From Chionoecetes opilio (Eukaryota; Arthropoda; Malacostraca; Decapoda; Majidae): a stretch of 64,000 nt of DNA. The stretch spans positions 112,501 through 176,500 of the forward strand of contig JACEEZ010024063.1 in NCBI GenBank assembly GCA_016584305.1. Direction: 5' to 3'. The notes under the pieces were generated by a model. The model worked only from the letters and a program-made list of their open reading frames with translations. It was not told where the DNA came from and made no database searches. The position numbers were made by a program, and so were the translations under genes. Positions 1 through 11,600 of this stretch are shown here, piece after piece; positions within the stretch are counted from its first letter, which is position 1, and every line of letters starts with the position of its first letter.

Positions 1-391
1 TTATTTCATTTTTACTGTTTACTGTTTACGAGAAAACTTTTCTTCATACTGTTTTTATCTTATTCTTACTGTCTACGGTTTCATTTCCACTGTTTTTTAA
101 GGTATTTTTTCGATATCTCTCATTATAGTTACTCATAAAGTTTTCTTCTACGAGATATACCAACTTATACCGTACACTCAAGCGTTATTAAGTAAACAGT
201 CACTCACACACACACTTGGCACGCGGCTACTGCTTGAGGGAGGGAGGTGCTGCAACGCGCGAGCCACGAGTGTTCCGATCTGCGCTCCGTCCTACGAGGC
301 AACGCGACCCGTGGTTCCTGCCGCGCCAAGGGACTAACCAAGACTGAGCCACACTCCTGCATCACACCATAGCTCTCTCTCGCACACAACA

Positions 392-568
<177 letters not shown>

Positions 569-684
569 ATTTTTATCTTTTTTCCTCTCAAAAACAGGAA
601 ATATCTTGAAAAATATGCCGTAATACACTTAGACAGAAATTTTGTTGCGGTTTTTCATTATTTGTGTTATCCTCTTCTGACATC

Positions 685-795
<111 letters not shown>

Positions 796-908
796 TACAT
801 ACATAACTTGATAACTTGCAAAAAACCACACAATTTACTTATTTTTTCTCTCTCTGAACCGCCGATCTCCTAAGTTTCCTCAGTGCTTGCCTTTTTCTAT
901 CGTTTCAG

Positions 909-966
909 GGCGGCTCACTAGGCGGAGTCCACATCGACAGGGAGCTCCGCCACGGCAGCCCACAAG
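909..966 (+). CDS. Candidate internal exon of an unidentified gene
   Basis: A pyrimidine tract ending TTTCAG precedes a 58-bp GC-rich segment that ends AAG|GTAACA, so both splice sites are plausible. One frame reads GGSLGGVHIDRELRHGSPQ with no stop; a second frame is also open. I do not recognise the protein, and no partner exon was found on either side, so this could be chance. Confidence 0.22.
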
Positions 967-1079
967 GTAACAGCGTCATGGCCTGGCCTCGGCTGTGCAT
1001 GCTGGAACTAGGGTCGGATCCTTAAAGTGACTCGCTGGTGGTCAGTGGGTCGCCGCGTCGCATGAAAAAAAGTAAAAAA

Positions 1080-1365
1080 GTCACGTAGATATAAGTAAAG
1101 TAGAATAGAAGTGTAAGTAAAGTATAAGTATAAGCAAATATATAAGTCAGTAGATATAAGTAAAGTAGTAAGTGTAAATAAATGTAAAGTGTAAGTAATG
1201 TATAAGTCAGTAGATATAAGTACACAGATATAAGTCTGTAGATATAAGTAGATATAAGTAAAGTAGAAGTGAGTAAAGTATAAAGTAAAGTATAATATAA
1301 GGTAAATATAAGCAAATAGATATGATAATGATGATGATGATGATAATAATAATAATAGTATTCGT
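1080..1365. repeat. AT-rich degenerate minisatellite
   Basis: Irregular tandem units of the type ATATAAGTAAAGTA, followed by ATG/ATA triplet repeats (1321-1365). Reading frames across it have Tyr/Leu/Ile-rich composition and no gene character. Confidence 0.85.
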
Positions 1366-1504
1366 GATAATAAAATAATGATTATAATACGAATACAAGT
1401 AGTCTCGATATCAATAATGTGATAATTCAAGTGCTTCGGCCCGTCCTGTGAAGCACGTCGTTGTGATTCACTGGGCAGTATTCGAGCGAGAAGCAAATTG
1501 CCCT

Positions 1505-1865
1505 CTCTGTGTCTCATTTACTCGCTCATCATCTCTCATTTAGTCGCTCATTTACTCTCATTTACTCACTCATTTACTCGCTCATTTACTCTCATTTACT
1601 CGCTCATTTACTCATTTACTCGCTCATTTACTCATTTACTCACTCATTTACTCTCATTTACTCGCTCATTTACTCGCTCATTTACTCTCATTTACTCGCT
1701 CATCTACTCTCATTTACTCGCTCATTTACTCTCATTTACTCGCTCATTTACTCTCATTTACTCGCTCATTTACTCATTTACTCGCTCATTTACTCATTTA
1801 CTCGCTCATTTACTCATTTACTCGCTCATTTGCTCTCATTTACTCGCTCATTTACTCTCATTTAG
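1505..1865. repeat. CTCATTTACTCG minisatellite
   Basis: A 10-12 bp unit (CTCATTTACT with or without CG) is repeated about 30 times. Frames across it translate to Ser/Phe/Thr/Leu repeats and are not genes. Confidence 0.92.
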
Positions 1866-2170
1866 CCTCCATGAGTATAGCTACTCCTATTATCAGAGAT
1901 CATTCGTGTTCTTATCTCAGAAAAGGAAAAAAGTAGGAATGAATTATGGAAACTATATGTTTTAGTTGGCCTTCCTATTAGGCTATAATGCAAGTCCTTG
2001 AATAGATAACGAGGCACGGGTAGTGATCCGTTAGTGCTCAAAACTATGCAGGTCCTACATACAGGCAGACAGACAGACAGCGCAATAAATCATAGAATGG
2101 AGTTCAATGTTATGTATCAATATAATCAACTCAGAGTTCAACGCTCAATTTCCCTTGTGTAGACAAATTT

Positions 2171-2419
2171 GGCCGATTTTTTAAACCTGGACATGGGCTA
2201 ACCTAAGACTAACCATGGCTTTAGACAGACATTTCAGTGCTTTAAACATTTGTCCGGGGTATAATATCATTAGACTTGGATGTTGGAGAGGTTAGGGAGT
2301 GTCTAGCAATTCCAATCTGAGACTAAACCCCCTGGAAAAATGGTTAAAAAGCTTAAATGTCTGGTCTAAAGCCATGGTTAGTCTCAGGTTAGCCCAAGTC
2401 CATGTTTAGAAAATCGGCC
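2171..2419. mobile_element. Foldback MITE
   Basis: The left end (GGCCGATTTTTTAAACCTGG, then a CATGGCTTTAGAC block) reappears in inverted form at the right end (GTCTAAAGCCATGG and AAAATCGGCC). Arms of ~80-100 bp surround a short centre. No coding capacity. Confidence 0.75.
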
Positions 2420-2713
2420 ATAGAAGACATGTAGATTGTAGAATCAAAGTACGAACTAAAGAAAATAAGGACAGTGGTGCAGCGTCTGTGTGTGACGCAG
2501 AGTGGGGAACTAAACTGAATAATGAATGTGTAAAATCAACGCCATTTACGTATCCGCTGCAACCCTGTGCGTGCAGAAAGTGACTTCCTATTCCTGCATC
2601 ACGCTCACACTTGGTCCTCCCGTTCAATTTGGGCACTTTTCACACTCTTCATCTAGTCATTACAACTTTATCCATTCATTGGTTCCAAACCAGCTACGTA
2701 TTTTTTTCCACCA

Positions 2714-2925
2714 TTAACCCCTTCACGCCCAGATCTTTCCTTTGCTATATAAAACTGTCTGTTGTTAGCCATAAAATTACGAAAAGAAACTTAATATACC
2801 AAATTAGTTAGTCGACAAGGATACTAAACAGGTCATAGCTATAAAATATTGCTTATAGTCACTAAAAATCGTCTAATGGTACCCAAATTACAATGGAAAT
2901 TACGTTCTGGGCCTCAAGGGGTTAA
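2714..2925. mobile_element. TTAA-flanked MITE, piggyBac-like (copy 1)
   Basis: The element has TTAA at both ends and terminal inverted repeats TTAACCCCTTCACGCCCAGA / TCTGGGCcTCAAGGGGTTAA. TTAA target sites with CCC-starting ends are the signature of the piggyBac superfamily. About 212 bp, non-coding. Four more copies occur at 10,274, 21,526, 50,243 and 60,611. Confidence 0.7.
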
Positions 2926-3133
2926 TGCATTCAAGCCGCAACTCATCCATTGATTCGTCCTACCCACTTTTAATGCCCCTTAAGATTCCAGTCAGACATC
3001 CACGTCTCCATCCAAGTGGGTTTAAGCCTAATCACATCCTCCTCTTTCACTCGCCCTTCTCACTTTTCACTAGCTGTTTTCTTCACTCTTTTCACTAAGC
3101 CTTACTTCCATTCAGCAAACTCTTGTATGTTCA

Positions 3134-3765
3134 TAGATTTAAAAAGCAAATAGGGAAAAAACTGGTTCACAAATAGGATGGTAAATGATTGGAATGGTCT
3201 CAGTCGTCAGGTAGTTATAGTCTATTTTTTTTATGGTCAAAATGCACTAAGGAAGCCACGCCCCCTGCCTCCCCTTCTATTCTACGGGGCAGCTGATTGG
3301 TGCATTCCTCTTATCATCACTACAAATCACAATATCTTCACCAAAGTACCGTATATGGTACTCTGATCTTCACTACTTAACAGCGGCGTGACCATTGGAC
3401 AAAACAATCTTCACTACAGAGGGATTTTTGATATTGTCACCCTCTGTAGTGAAGATTGCTTTGTCCAGTGGTCCCGCCGGTGTTAAGTAGTGAAGATATT
3501 GTGATTGGTAGTGATGATACGAGGAATGCACCAATCAGCTGCCTCGTAGAATAGAAGGGGAGGCAGGGAGTGTGGCTTCCTTAGTGCATTTTGACCATAA
3601 TAAAAACAATAGACTATAGTGCGGAGTCAATAGGGAGTTTTAAAATGAGGCTAAACAATTTCATGGATGAGGATGAAAGGTAGATGTAGGAAGTAAGTAT
3701 TAAGTAACAGGAACTACTATGTGTAGGTCTCACGGCCTCTTGTAGCTTCCGTATTTTTTTATGTT
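3134..3765 (+). mobile_element. 3' tail of a LINE, split by a foldback insertion
   Basis: Two parts (3134-3215 and 3620-3765) match the LINE tail that is uninterrupted at 21,871-22,176. That tail encodes a C-terminal reverse-transcriptase-like segment with the motif NRVVNDWNGLSRQVV and ends in a TCTTATGTTC-rich 3' end. The foldback element at 3216-3619 separates the halves. Confidence 0.7.
3216..3619. mobile_element. Foldback element inserted in a LINE tail
   Basis: Long, nearly perfect inverted arms (from TATAGTCTATT to AATAGACTATA), each ~170 bp, include the block GATTGGTGCATTCCTC on one arm and its complement on the other. The inner ends are ACTACAGAGGG / CCCTCTGTAGT. A partial copy lies at 61,690-61,860. 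Confidence 0.85.
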
Positions 3766-3878
3766 CTTCCTACGACTCCCAGGCTTTGCCACTCAGCTGG
3801 TTCATCCTCCAACTCTTGTCTCCCAGAAATCAGAATTCATACACACACTCAAAGTGCTCGCCAGTAAGATCAGTATTT

Positions 3879-3981
<103 letters not shown>

Positions 3982-4159
3982 ACCATTTCTTCTTTCAGTG
4001 CTTCTACTCTATTTTTCTCTTTTTTACCACCTCCTCTCAACCCCCACTTGTAAAGGCCCCCATCCACGGTACGATTGGTCGTACGATCTGATCCGACAGA
4101 CCTGATCCGATGGATATCCTACCACCCACTAATGATCCGACCGCACCTCAGGATCAATT

Positions 4160-5037
4160 AGAGAGAACTGAAACTCGAGAAATGCCAGTGGTCGCTGGCA
4201 GTTTTAACTCAAAGGTTGGTCTACTGTGTTTTGGCTCCGCGACTAATATTTTTCATAAATTAATTTCGCGATAAACATTGATGCACCGCATCTGAATACC
4301 AAAAAATATAGTTCTTCTGTTGTTCTACTAATTATATGGATGACATTCATTACGATGGAACGTTCTATAATAGCAATTTAATGCAAATTACTCGCCTCGA
4401 GTAGCAAAGCTTAATATATTTTTTACATGTATATTGTGGCATGTAAAATTTGGGTGATGTTCACACTGTTTTCTAAGACAGTACTGCTGCGTCTGGCAAA
4501 CGCTTGTCAAAATACAATAAGCAATGCCTTGGAAAAACGAAGAATAAAGAATGCCGAAATCGGCTTGTTGCTGCGACAATGTAGGTTATAATTGTGGAGG
4601 TGACACGCCGCGGCGGGGAGTGGTGGGCGGAGAGATTGTGGCGGGGAGATTGAATCAAAACATTGCCACTTCACGCGTCGACTCATTGCACTTCCAGGCT
4701 TTCTATCTGATTGATACACAATAATAACAGGAAAATATGACTGCCTAGGTATAGATAACTTCTAAACATACGTTATTGACTATATAATATCATAGAGTAA
4801 CATTTACCTCGCCTCCTCAACTATAACCTACTTGGTTATTTGGTTAAATGCATGTTTTACAGACTCAGGCTTCTATACAATATACATATAGAAGAAAATC
4901 GTTCTTAAAATTATACTTTTGTGTTTTAAGTGCAGTGGAATAAGCCCATATTTTTCTTTCAAGTTGACCAACTTTTCACCAAATTGTGAGTTAAAACTGC
5001 CAGCGACCACTGGCATTTCGGAGTTGCAGTTCTCTCT
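4160..5037. mobile_element. 878-bp TIR element, tandem copy 1 of 3
   Basis: Terminal inverted repeats of about 50 bp (AGAGAGAACTGCAACTC... and ...GAGTTGCAGTTCTCTCT, then CCAGTGGTCGCTGGCAG inward). Flanked by AATT on both sides. Small minus-strand frames recur at the same place in each copy, but none resembles a known protein and they differ in coding content no more than in non-coding parts. Probably non-autonomous. Confidence 0.85.
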
Positions 5038-5041
5038 AATT

Positions 5042-5919
5042 AGAGAGAACTGCAACTCGAGAAATGCCAGTGGTCGCTGGCAGTTTTAACTCAAAGGTTG
5101 GTCTACTGTGTTTTGGCTCCGCGACTAATATTTTTCATAAATTAATTTCGCGATAAACATTGATGCACCGCATCTGAATACCAAAAAATATAGTTCTTCT
5201 GTTGTTCTACTAATTATATGGATGACATGCATTACGATGGAATGTTCTATAATAGCAATTTAATGCAAATTACTCGCCTCGTGTAGCAAAGCTTAATATA
5301 TTTTTTACATGTATATTGTGGCATGTAAAATTTGGGTGATGTTCACACTGTTTTCTAAGACAGTACTGCTGCGTCTGGCAAACGCTTGTCAAAATACAAT
5401 AAGCAATGCCTTGGAAAAACGAAGAATAAAGAATGCCGAAATCGGCTTGTTGCTGCGACAATGTAGGTTATAATTGTGGAGGCGACACGCCGCGGCGGGG
5501 AGTGGTGGGCGGGGAGATTGTGGCGGGGCTATTGAATCAAAACATTGCCACTTCACGCGTCGACTCATTGCACTTCCAGGCTTTCTATCTGATTGATACA
5601 CAATAATAACAGGAAAATATGACTGCCTAGGTATAGATAACTTCTAAACATACGTTATTGACTATATAATATCATAGAGTAACATTTACCTCGCCTCCTC
5701 AACTATAACCTACTTGGTTATTTGGTTAAATACATGTTTTACAGACTCAGGCTTCTATACAATATACATATAGAAGAAAATCGTTCTTAAAATTATACTT
5801 TTGTGTTTTAAGTGCAGTGGAATAAGCCCATATTTTTCTTTCAAGTTGACCAACTTTTCACCAAATTGTGAGTTAAAACTGCCAGCGACCACTGGCATTT
5901 CGGAGTTGCAGTTCTCTCT
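5042..5919. mobile_element. 878-bp TIR element, tandem copy 2 of 3
   Basis: Same length and orientation as copy 1, with only scattered substitutions (for example near 5229 and 5283). AATT at 5038-5041 and 5920-5923 separates it from its neighbours, giving a junction CTCTCTAATTAGAGAG. Confidence 0.88.
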
Positions 5920-5923
5920 AATT

Positions 5924-6801
5924 AGAGAGAACTGCAACTCGAGAAATGCCAGTGGTCGCTGGCAGTTTTAACTCAAAGGTTGGTCTACTGTGTTTTGGCT
6001 CCGCGACTAATATTTTTCATAAATTAATTTCGCGATAAACATTGATGCACCGCATCTGAATACCAAAAAATATAGTTCTTCTGTTGTTCTACTAATTATA
6101 TGGATGACATGCATTACGATGGAACGTTCTATAATAGCAATTTAATGCAAATTACTCGCCTCGAGTAGCAAAGCTTAATATATTTTTTACATGTATATTG
6201 TGGTATGTAAAATTTGGGTGATGTTCACACTGTTTTCTAAGACAGTACTGCTGCGTCTGGCAAACGCTTGTCAAAATACAATAAGCAATGCCTTGGAAAA
6301 ACGAAGAATAAAGAATGCCGAAATCGGCTTGTTGCTGCGACAATGTAGGTTATAATTGTGGAGGCGACACGCCGCGGCGGGGAGTGGTGGGCGGGGAGAT
6401 TGTGGCGGGGCTATTGAATCAAAACATTGCCACTTCACGCGTCGACTCATTGCACTTCCAGGCTTTCTATCTGATTGATACACAATAATAACAGGAAAAT
6501 ATGACTGCCTAGGTATAGATAACTTCTAAACATACGTTATTGACTATATAATATCATAGAGTAACATTTACCTCGCCTCCTCAACTATAACCTACTTGGT
6601 TATTTGGTTAAATACATGTTTTACAGACTCAGGCTTCTATACAATATACATATAGAAGAAAATCGTTCTTAAAATTATACTTTTGTGTTTTAAGTGCAGT
6701 GAAATAAGCCCATATTTTTCTTTCAGGTTGACCAACTTTTCACCAAATTGTGAGTTAAAACTGCCAGCGACCACTGGCATTTCGGAGTTGCAGTTCTCTC
6801 T
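5924..6801. mobile_element. 878-bp TIR element, tandem copy 3 of 3
   Basis: Third head-to-tail copy, again exactly 878 bp, flanked by AATT at 5920-5923 and 6802-6805. Near-identity to the other two points to a recent event. Confidence 0.88.
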
Positions 6802-7974
6802 AATTCAGTTGGTGATAGAAACGGTGGAGAGCGGTTCCCATGATGGGTCTATGCAATGAGGATCGAACTACTTTTGATGGAATCTGATAACACAACTGAG
6901 GAGCGTAAACATCATCCGCGCTCGCACCAAATTTCACAGAGGCAATTATTTTCTTAATATATTTCCGGAACACACTTCCCATATTGTTTTTTTGTTTTTT
7001 TACTTTCAACATTAGCCTCACTGTCGCTCACTGTCCCGCTCCTTGAGTTTCTCTACCAATACTTCATAAGTTGCATTTTTCTTATATTTATCCATTTACT
7101 TTTTGCTTTTTATTTCCCACAAACACTCAGTTTCTATATAATTGGATGAATTCTGTCCAAAAGTGCTTGTCATCAAAGAAACAATTCATCTTGGTAACCC
7201 TCTCGCGACGCTGTCAGTGGCGAAACTGACGGTTGGCCTCACGATCAGCACACTCACGGTGCGATCCGGTCTGAACCGGATGATCTGTCGGATCTAAAAA
7301 CCAAACACTGCTTGGTCGCATCCGACCAGCTGTCAGTCGGTCGGACAGACCAAAATCACCCCACTCACAATCCAATCTGGTTGGATCCAACCAGATCTGT
7401 CCGATGGTCGTACGACCAGATCGCACCGTGGATGGGGGCCTTAACTCTTACCTTTCATTAATAACACAACAGTCTTGTGTACCCACTGGCCACAAGTATT
7501 GCAAGGGGTAGAATGATTCCCTACCGCACTGGAGCCAATCATACACCCCTAACTGTGTACTTTCCGTGATAGAAATAAATTATAGTTACCTATCCTTATA
7601 ATCACTTTTTGTTTTGCTGCTATTTACTATAATAACTCTCGAGCTGTATTCTGTCTTTCCACTTCCTAAATTTGCCTCCATGTCCCCCTTTCATTTTAAG
7701 ATCAACATTTGCTTATTTTCGTATCTATGACCCTCAGTAATGCAGTCCAAAGCTCCAAGAACCATATCAAATTGCAGAAGACTAAAATTTTAATCACTCA
7801 TCACCCAGACCTCTATTCACCCTCTTTTTTTTTTTTTTTTTTTTACATCACAAAGGACTGGCCAAGGGAGAGAGAAAAAGGTAACAAAAAGCCTTGGATC
7901 AGACGCCTTCGTACATTGCCATCACAGCCTCAACCAACCACTGATCACTCTCAACCTTCCTTATTGTACACCCG

Positions 7975-8152
7975 TCAGGGTGGCTCGGTTGGTAGAGCTG
8001 TCGGCTCGCGTGTAGCGTCCCTGCATTCGGTCAGCAGTTTGAGCCCACCAGGTTCGTCCTGGCGTGGTGGCGCTTTGTATAGTCAATAACCTTGTAGTTG
8101 GTACTTGCAAAGTGTCTAGACAGGATCAAAGTATGTATCTTATCTTATCCTT
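7975..8152 (+). mobile_element. tRNA-derived SINE, family A
   Basis: The head carries a pol III A-box-like stretch (GGTTGGTAGAGCTGTCGG) and a degenerate B-box (GTTTGAGCCCA). The body reads CTTTGTATAGTCAATAACC and ends in a TATCTTATCTTATCC tail. Other copies are at 29,355 (plus) and 53,080 (minus). Confidence 0.75.
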
Positions 8153-8621
8153 ATTGTACAATATGTTAGCAACTTATGACCATCTAATGACCAAGTAATA
8201 ATTAGAGTAATTTTATGAATTAGATCCCAAGCATTATAATACTGGTATGTAATGCGCCAGACTCCAGACTCTTACCTCTTTGGAGATACCCACAAGTACA
8301 TTAATATCGATATGTAACAAATATTTGTGGAAACATGCATGAAACAAGCCTTTGTTTGTTCCCAGATTATTTATAATACTTTTGTCAAATAATTAATTTA
8401 TCAAACTGGAATAGTCTTGTGGAAAAAGAAATGCCAACATATTTTTAGATCAATCTATTTCTTTTTCCATATGAATGTCCTCAAAACAAATTAGTAGTAC
8501 CTACCAAATCAAGAGGGAATAAAGTAGGCTACCTATTTACAGTTATGTATTCAATCAACTTCATTGATAAACATGTAATTTTCAAGTCACTCAAAATGTA
8601 TACATATAAAAAAAAACTCCT

Positions 8622-8699
8622 TTATTTCCTGCTTGGTCCGCCTAACTCATCCAGTTGATTATGTAAAGTTCTCAGCTCCAGGTCAGGGATGTACCGGAT
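8622..8699 (-). CDS. MRPL48: MRPL48 exon 6 (terminal)
   Basis: Acceptor CCCCTAG precedes ATCCGGTACATCCC. It encodes IRYIPDLELRTLHNQLDEL and a short basic end, then TAA. This matches the ARPELEELL-type end of the family. The stop codon lies inside an AATAAA hexamer (8621-8626), so the 3' UTR may be very short. Confidence 0.85.
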   Translation of the reverse strand: MRYIPDLELRTLHNQLDELGGPSRK

Positions 8700-11600
8700 C
8701 TAGGGGAAAAAAGACAAACATATTAATTTACTGTTGTTGATCCAATACACATATACACAGATAAACATTATTATCATAGAAGAATATGATCAAATATCTA
8801 CTTCAATCACCATCACATCTGCTGCATTACATAGGGAAGTGTCAGACATGTCTGAGAGAAGTAGCTTAACAAACGGTTAAAGAAAAAAAAATCAGTTACC
8901 CGTTCTCATAAGTTACGAGGCGTATCAAAAGTAATTCCATATACTATTATGTACTACCGTCAATAACACTAGTCGCCACTGCACTAATGTCACCAGGCAA
9001 ATTTTACGAATGTTAGCATCACTACAGACTTGTATAAGCCACTGAACACAGGTACATAATGTAAGCTACTGTGCATGCCTCTTTAGTGGCACATACAAGT
9101 CTGTAGTGATGCTAAAATTCGTAATACGTATTCATATATGGCACCTGGCGACATAAAAGTCTGGCAAGAGGTCTGTCTGTCTGTGTCTCATGGTTATCTC
9201 GCTCTTTCTCTCTTTTAATCTTTGCCTTCTTACATTATATAGACACCACCTTCCTTACTACCTCAGATTACTGCACAGGGTACTTATAATTATCCTATAT
9301 ATGCACAGGGTACTTATAATTATCCTATATATGCACAGGGTACTTATAATTATCCTATATATGCACAGGGTACTTATAACTGTCCTATATATGCACAGGG
9401 TACTTATAACTGTCCTACATATGCACAGGGTACTTATAACTGTCCTATATATGCACAGGGTACTTATAATTGTCCTACATATGCACAGGGTACTTATAAT
9501 TGTCCTACATATGCACAGGGTACTTATAATTGTCCTACATATGCACAGGGTACTTATAACTGTCCTACATATGCACAGGGTACTTATAACTGTCCTATAT
9601 ATGCACAGGGTACTTATAACTGTCCTACATATGCACAGGGTACTTATAACTGTCCTATATATGCACAGGGTACTTATAATTGTCCTACATATGCACAGGG
9701 TACTTATAATTGTCCTATATATGCACAGGGTACTTATAATTGTCCTACATATGCACAGGGTACTTATAACTGTCCTATATATGCACAGGGTACTTATAAT
9801 TGTCCTATATATGCACAGGGTACTTATAATTGTCCTACATATGCACAGGGTACTTATAATTGTCCTACATATGCACAGGGTACTTATAATTGTCCTATAT
9901 ATGCACAGGGTACTTATAATTGTCCTATATATTTGTCCTATATATGCACAGGCTACTTATAATTGTCCTATATATTTGTCTTATATATGCACAGGCTACT
10001 TATAATTGTCCTATATATTTGTCCTATATATGCACAGGGTACTTATAATTGTCCTATATATGCACAGGCTACTTATAATAGTCCTATTTCATACAGAACA
10101 CATGCAGTACAACCCACCTCGCTGTGTTCAGGCTCGTGTTCATGCATGGAGAGTTCCACCCCCTCCGGCAGCCCCGCCTGTATCACCTCCAGGAACACCG
10201 GCGCCGTGATGGAAGGCAGATCTGCCAACTAGGTAAACACAGGTCAGTTGATTTCTCACTCACACACACACTTTTAACTCCTTCATGCCCCGATATTTCC
10301 TTTGCACTAAAAAATGTCTGTAGTTAGCCATAAGATTAAGAAAAGTAACTTAATATATCAAATAAGTAAGTCGATAAGGGTACTAAACAGGTCATATCTA
10401 TAACATATTGCTTATATTCACTAAAAAAACGTCTAATGGTATACCCAAAGTACAATGGAAATTACATTCTGGGTCTCAAGGGGTTAAGGAATTTAAAGGG
10501 GACAAGTAGGGAACCATTGGGCATTGAAGAGGCTGAGGCAAGGGATAGAAATAGTTCAAAGCGTATCATCGATCGTCTAACCTCATAAGACATTGTGGGA
10601 AAATGTGACGTTAAACAGAAAGACGATGACAATTGGGAAGCCAATTTTGACGGGGGATTTTGTAAGGAGGATATAAGTAAGTGATTTCGTAAGGAATGTA
10701 AGGAGGTAAATAAGAATGTTCTGCCAATGGTAATGAACACTCATGGGGAACAAGGTGCTGAATCAAAGAAATTAATCAATAATGTGATGAGCCGATGGAT
10801 GGAACGAGAGACGAGATTTTATTTGAGGGAAGACTCTCCCGCAAGACTGGATCAGCTGTTCACCAAGACAAGGGACGTGGTATAACCTGTACTGGAGGTT
10901 TATGTCCTCATGTACCATTGTAGATATAGTTAGAAGCGTATCATGGACCGTCTATTCATTCATTCACTAGAGGGGATAGACAGTCGGGGGAAAGAAGAAC
11001 TAGGAAGAAGTTCAAGAAAAGGAAAAAATTCAAATAGTTGACCGTCTAACCTCATAAGATTTCATGGGAAAATCTGACGTTAAACAGAAATATGATGATG
11101 ATGTACCATTGAAAGTGGCATAAATTGAGTTAACATCATTTCCTTCTAGTAACACATGAGGAACCTACATAATTTCCTTCTAGTAACACATGAGGAACCT
11201 ACATAATGTTCTTCTAGTAACACATGAGGAACCTACATAATGTTCTTCTAGTAACACATGAGGAACCTACATCATTTCCTTCTAGTAACACATGAGGAAC
11301 CTACATCATTTCCTTCTAGTAACACATGAGGAACCTACATAATGTTCTTCTAGTAACACATGAGGAACCTACATCATTTCCTTCTAGTAACACATGAGGA
11401 ACCTACATCATTTCCTTCTAGTAACACATGAGGAACCTACATAATGTTCTTCTAGTAACACATGAGGAACCTACATCATTTCCTTCTAGTAACACATGAG
11501 GAACCTACATAATGTTCTTCTAGTAACACATGAGGAACCTACATAATGTTCTTCTAGTAACACATGAGGAACCTACATCATTTCCTTCTAGTAACACATG

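Larger units (their letters stand above)
4053..7442. mobile_element. Outer inverted-repeat element hosting three nested copies
   Basis: The left end AAGGCCCCCATCCACGGT plus GGTCGTACGATC recurs inverted at the right end (GGTCGTACGACC plus ACCGTGGATGGGGGCCTT). The remaining body carries many GATC/CCGGATC-type subterminal motifs (7214-7430). Without the nested array (4160-6801) the element would be about 0.74 kb. No transposase frame was seen, so it is non-autonomous. Confidence 0.75.

Noticed and set aside
4388..6483. Small minus-strand proteins repeated in each 878-bp copy
   Set aside because: They recur only because the DNA is triplicated. None has a family motif and overlapping frames are equally open.
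9190..10005. 271-residue open frame with a repeated MHRVLIIVLY decapeptide
   Set aside because: It arises from a 30-bp minisatellite whose period is a multiple of three. It lies in an MRPL48 intron on the opposite strand and has no non-repeat conserved part.
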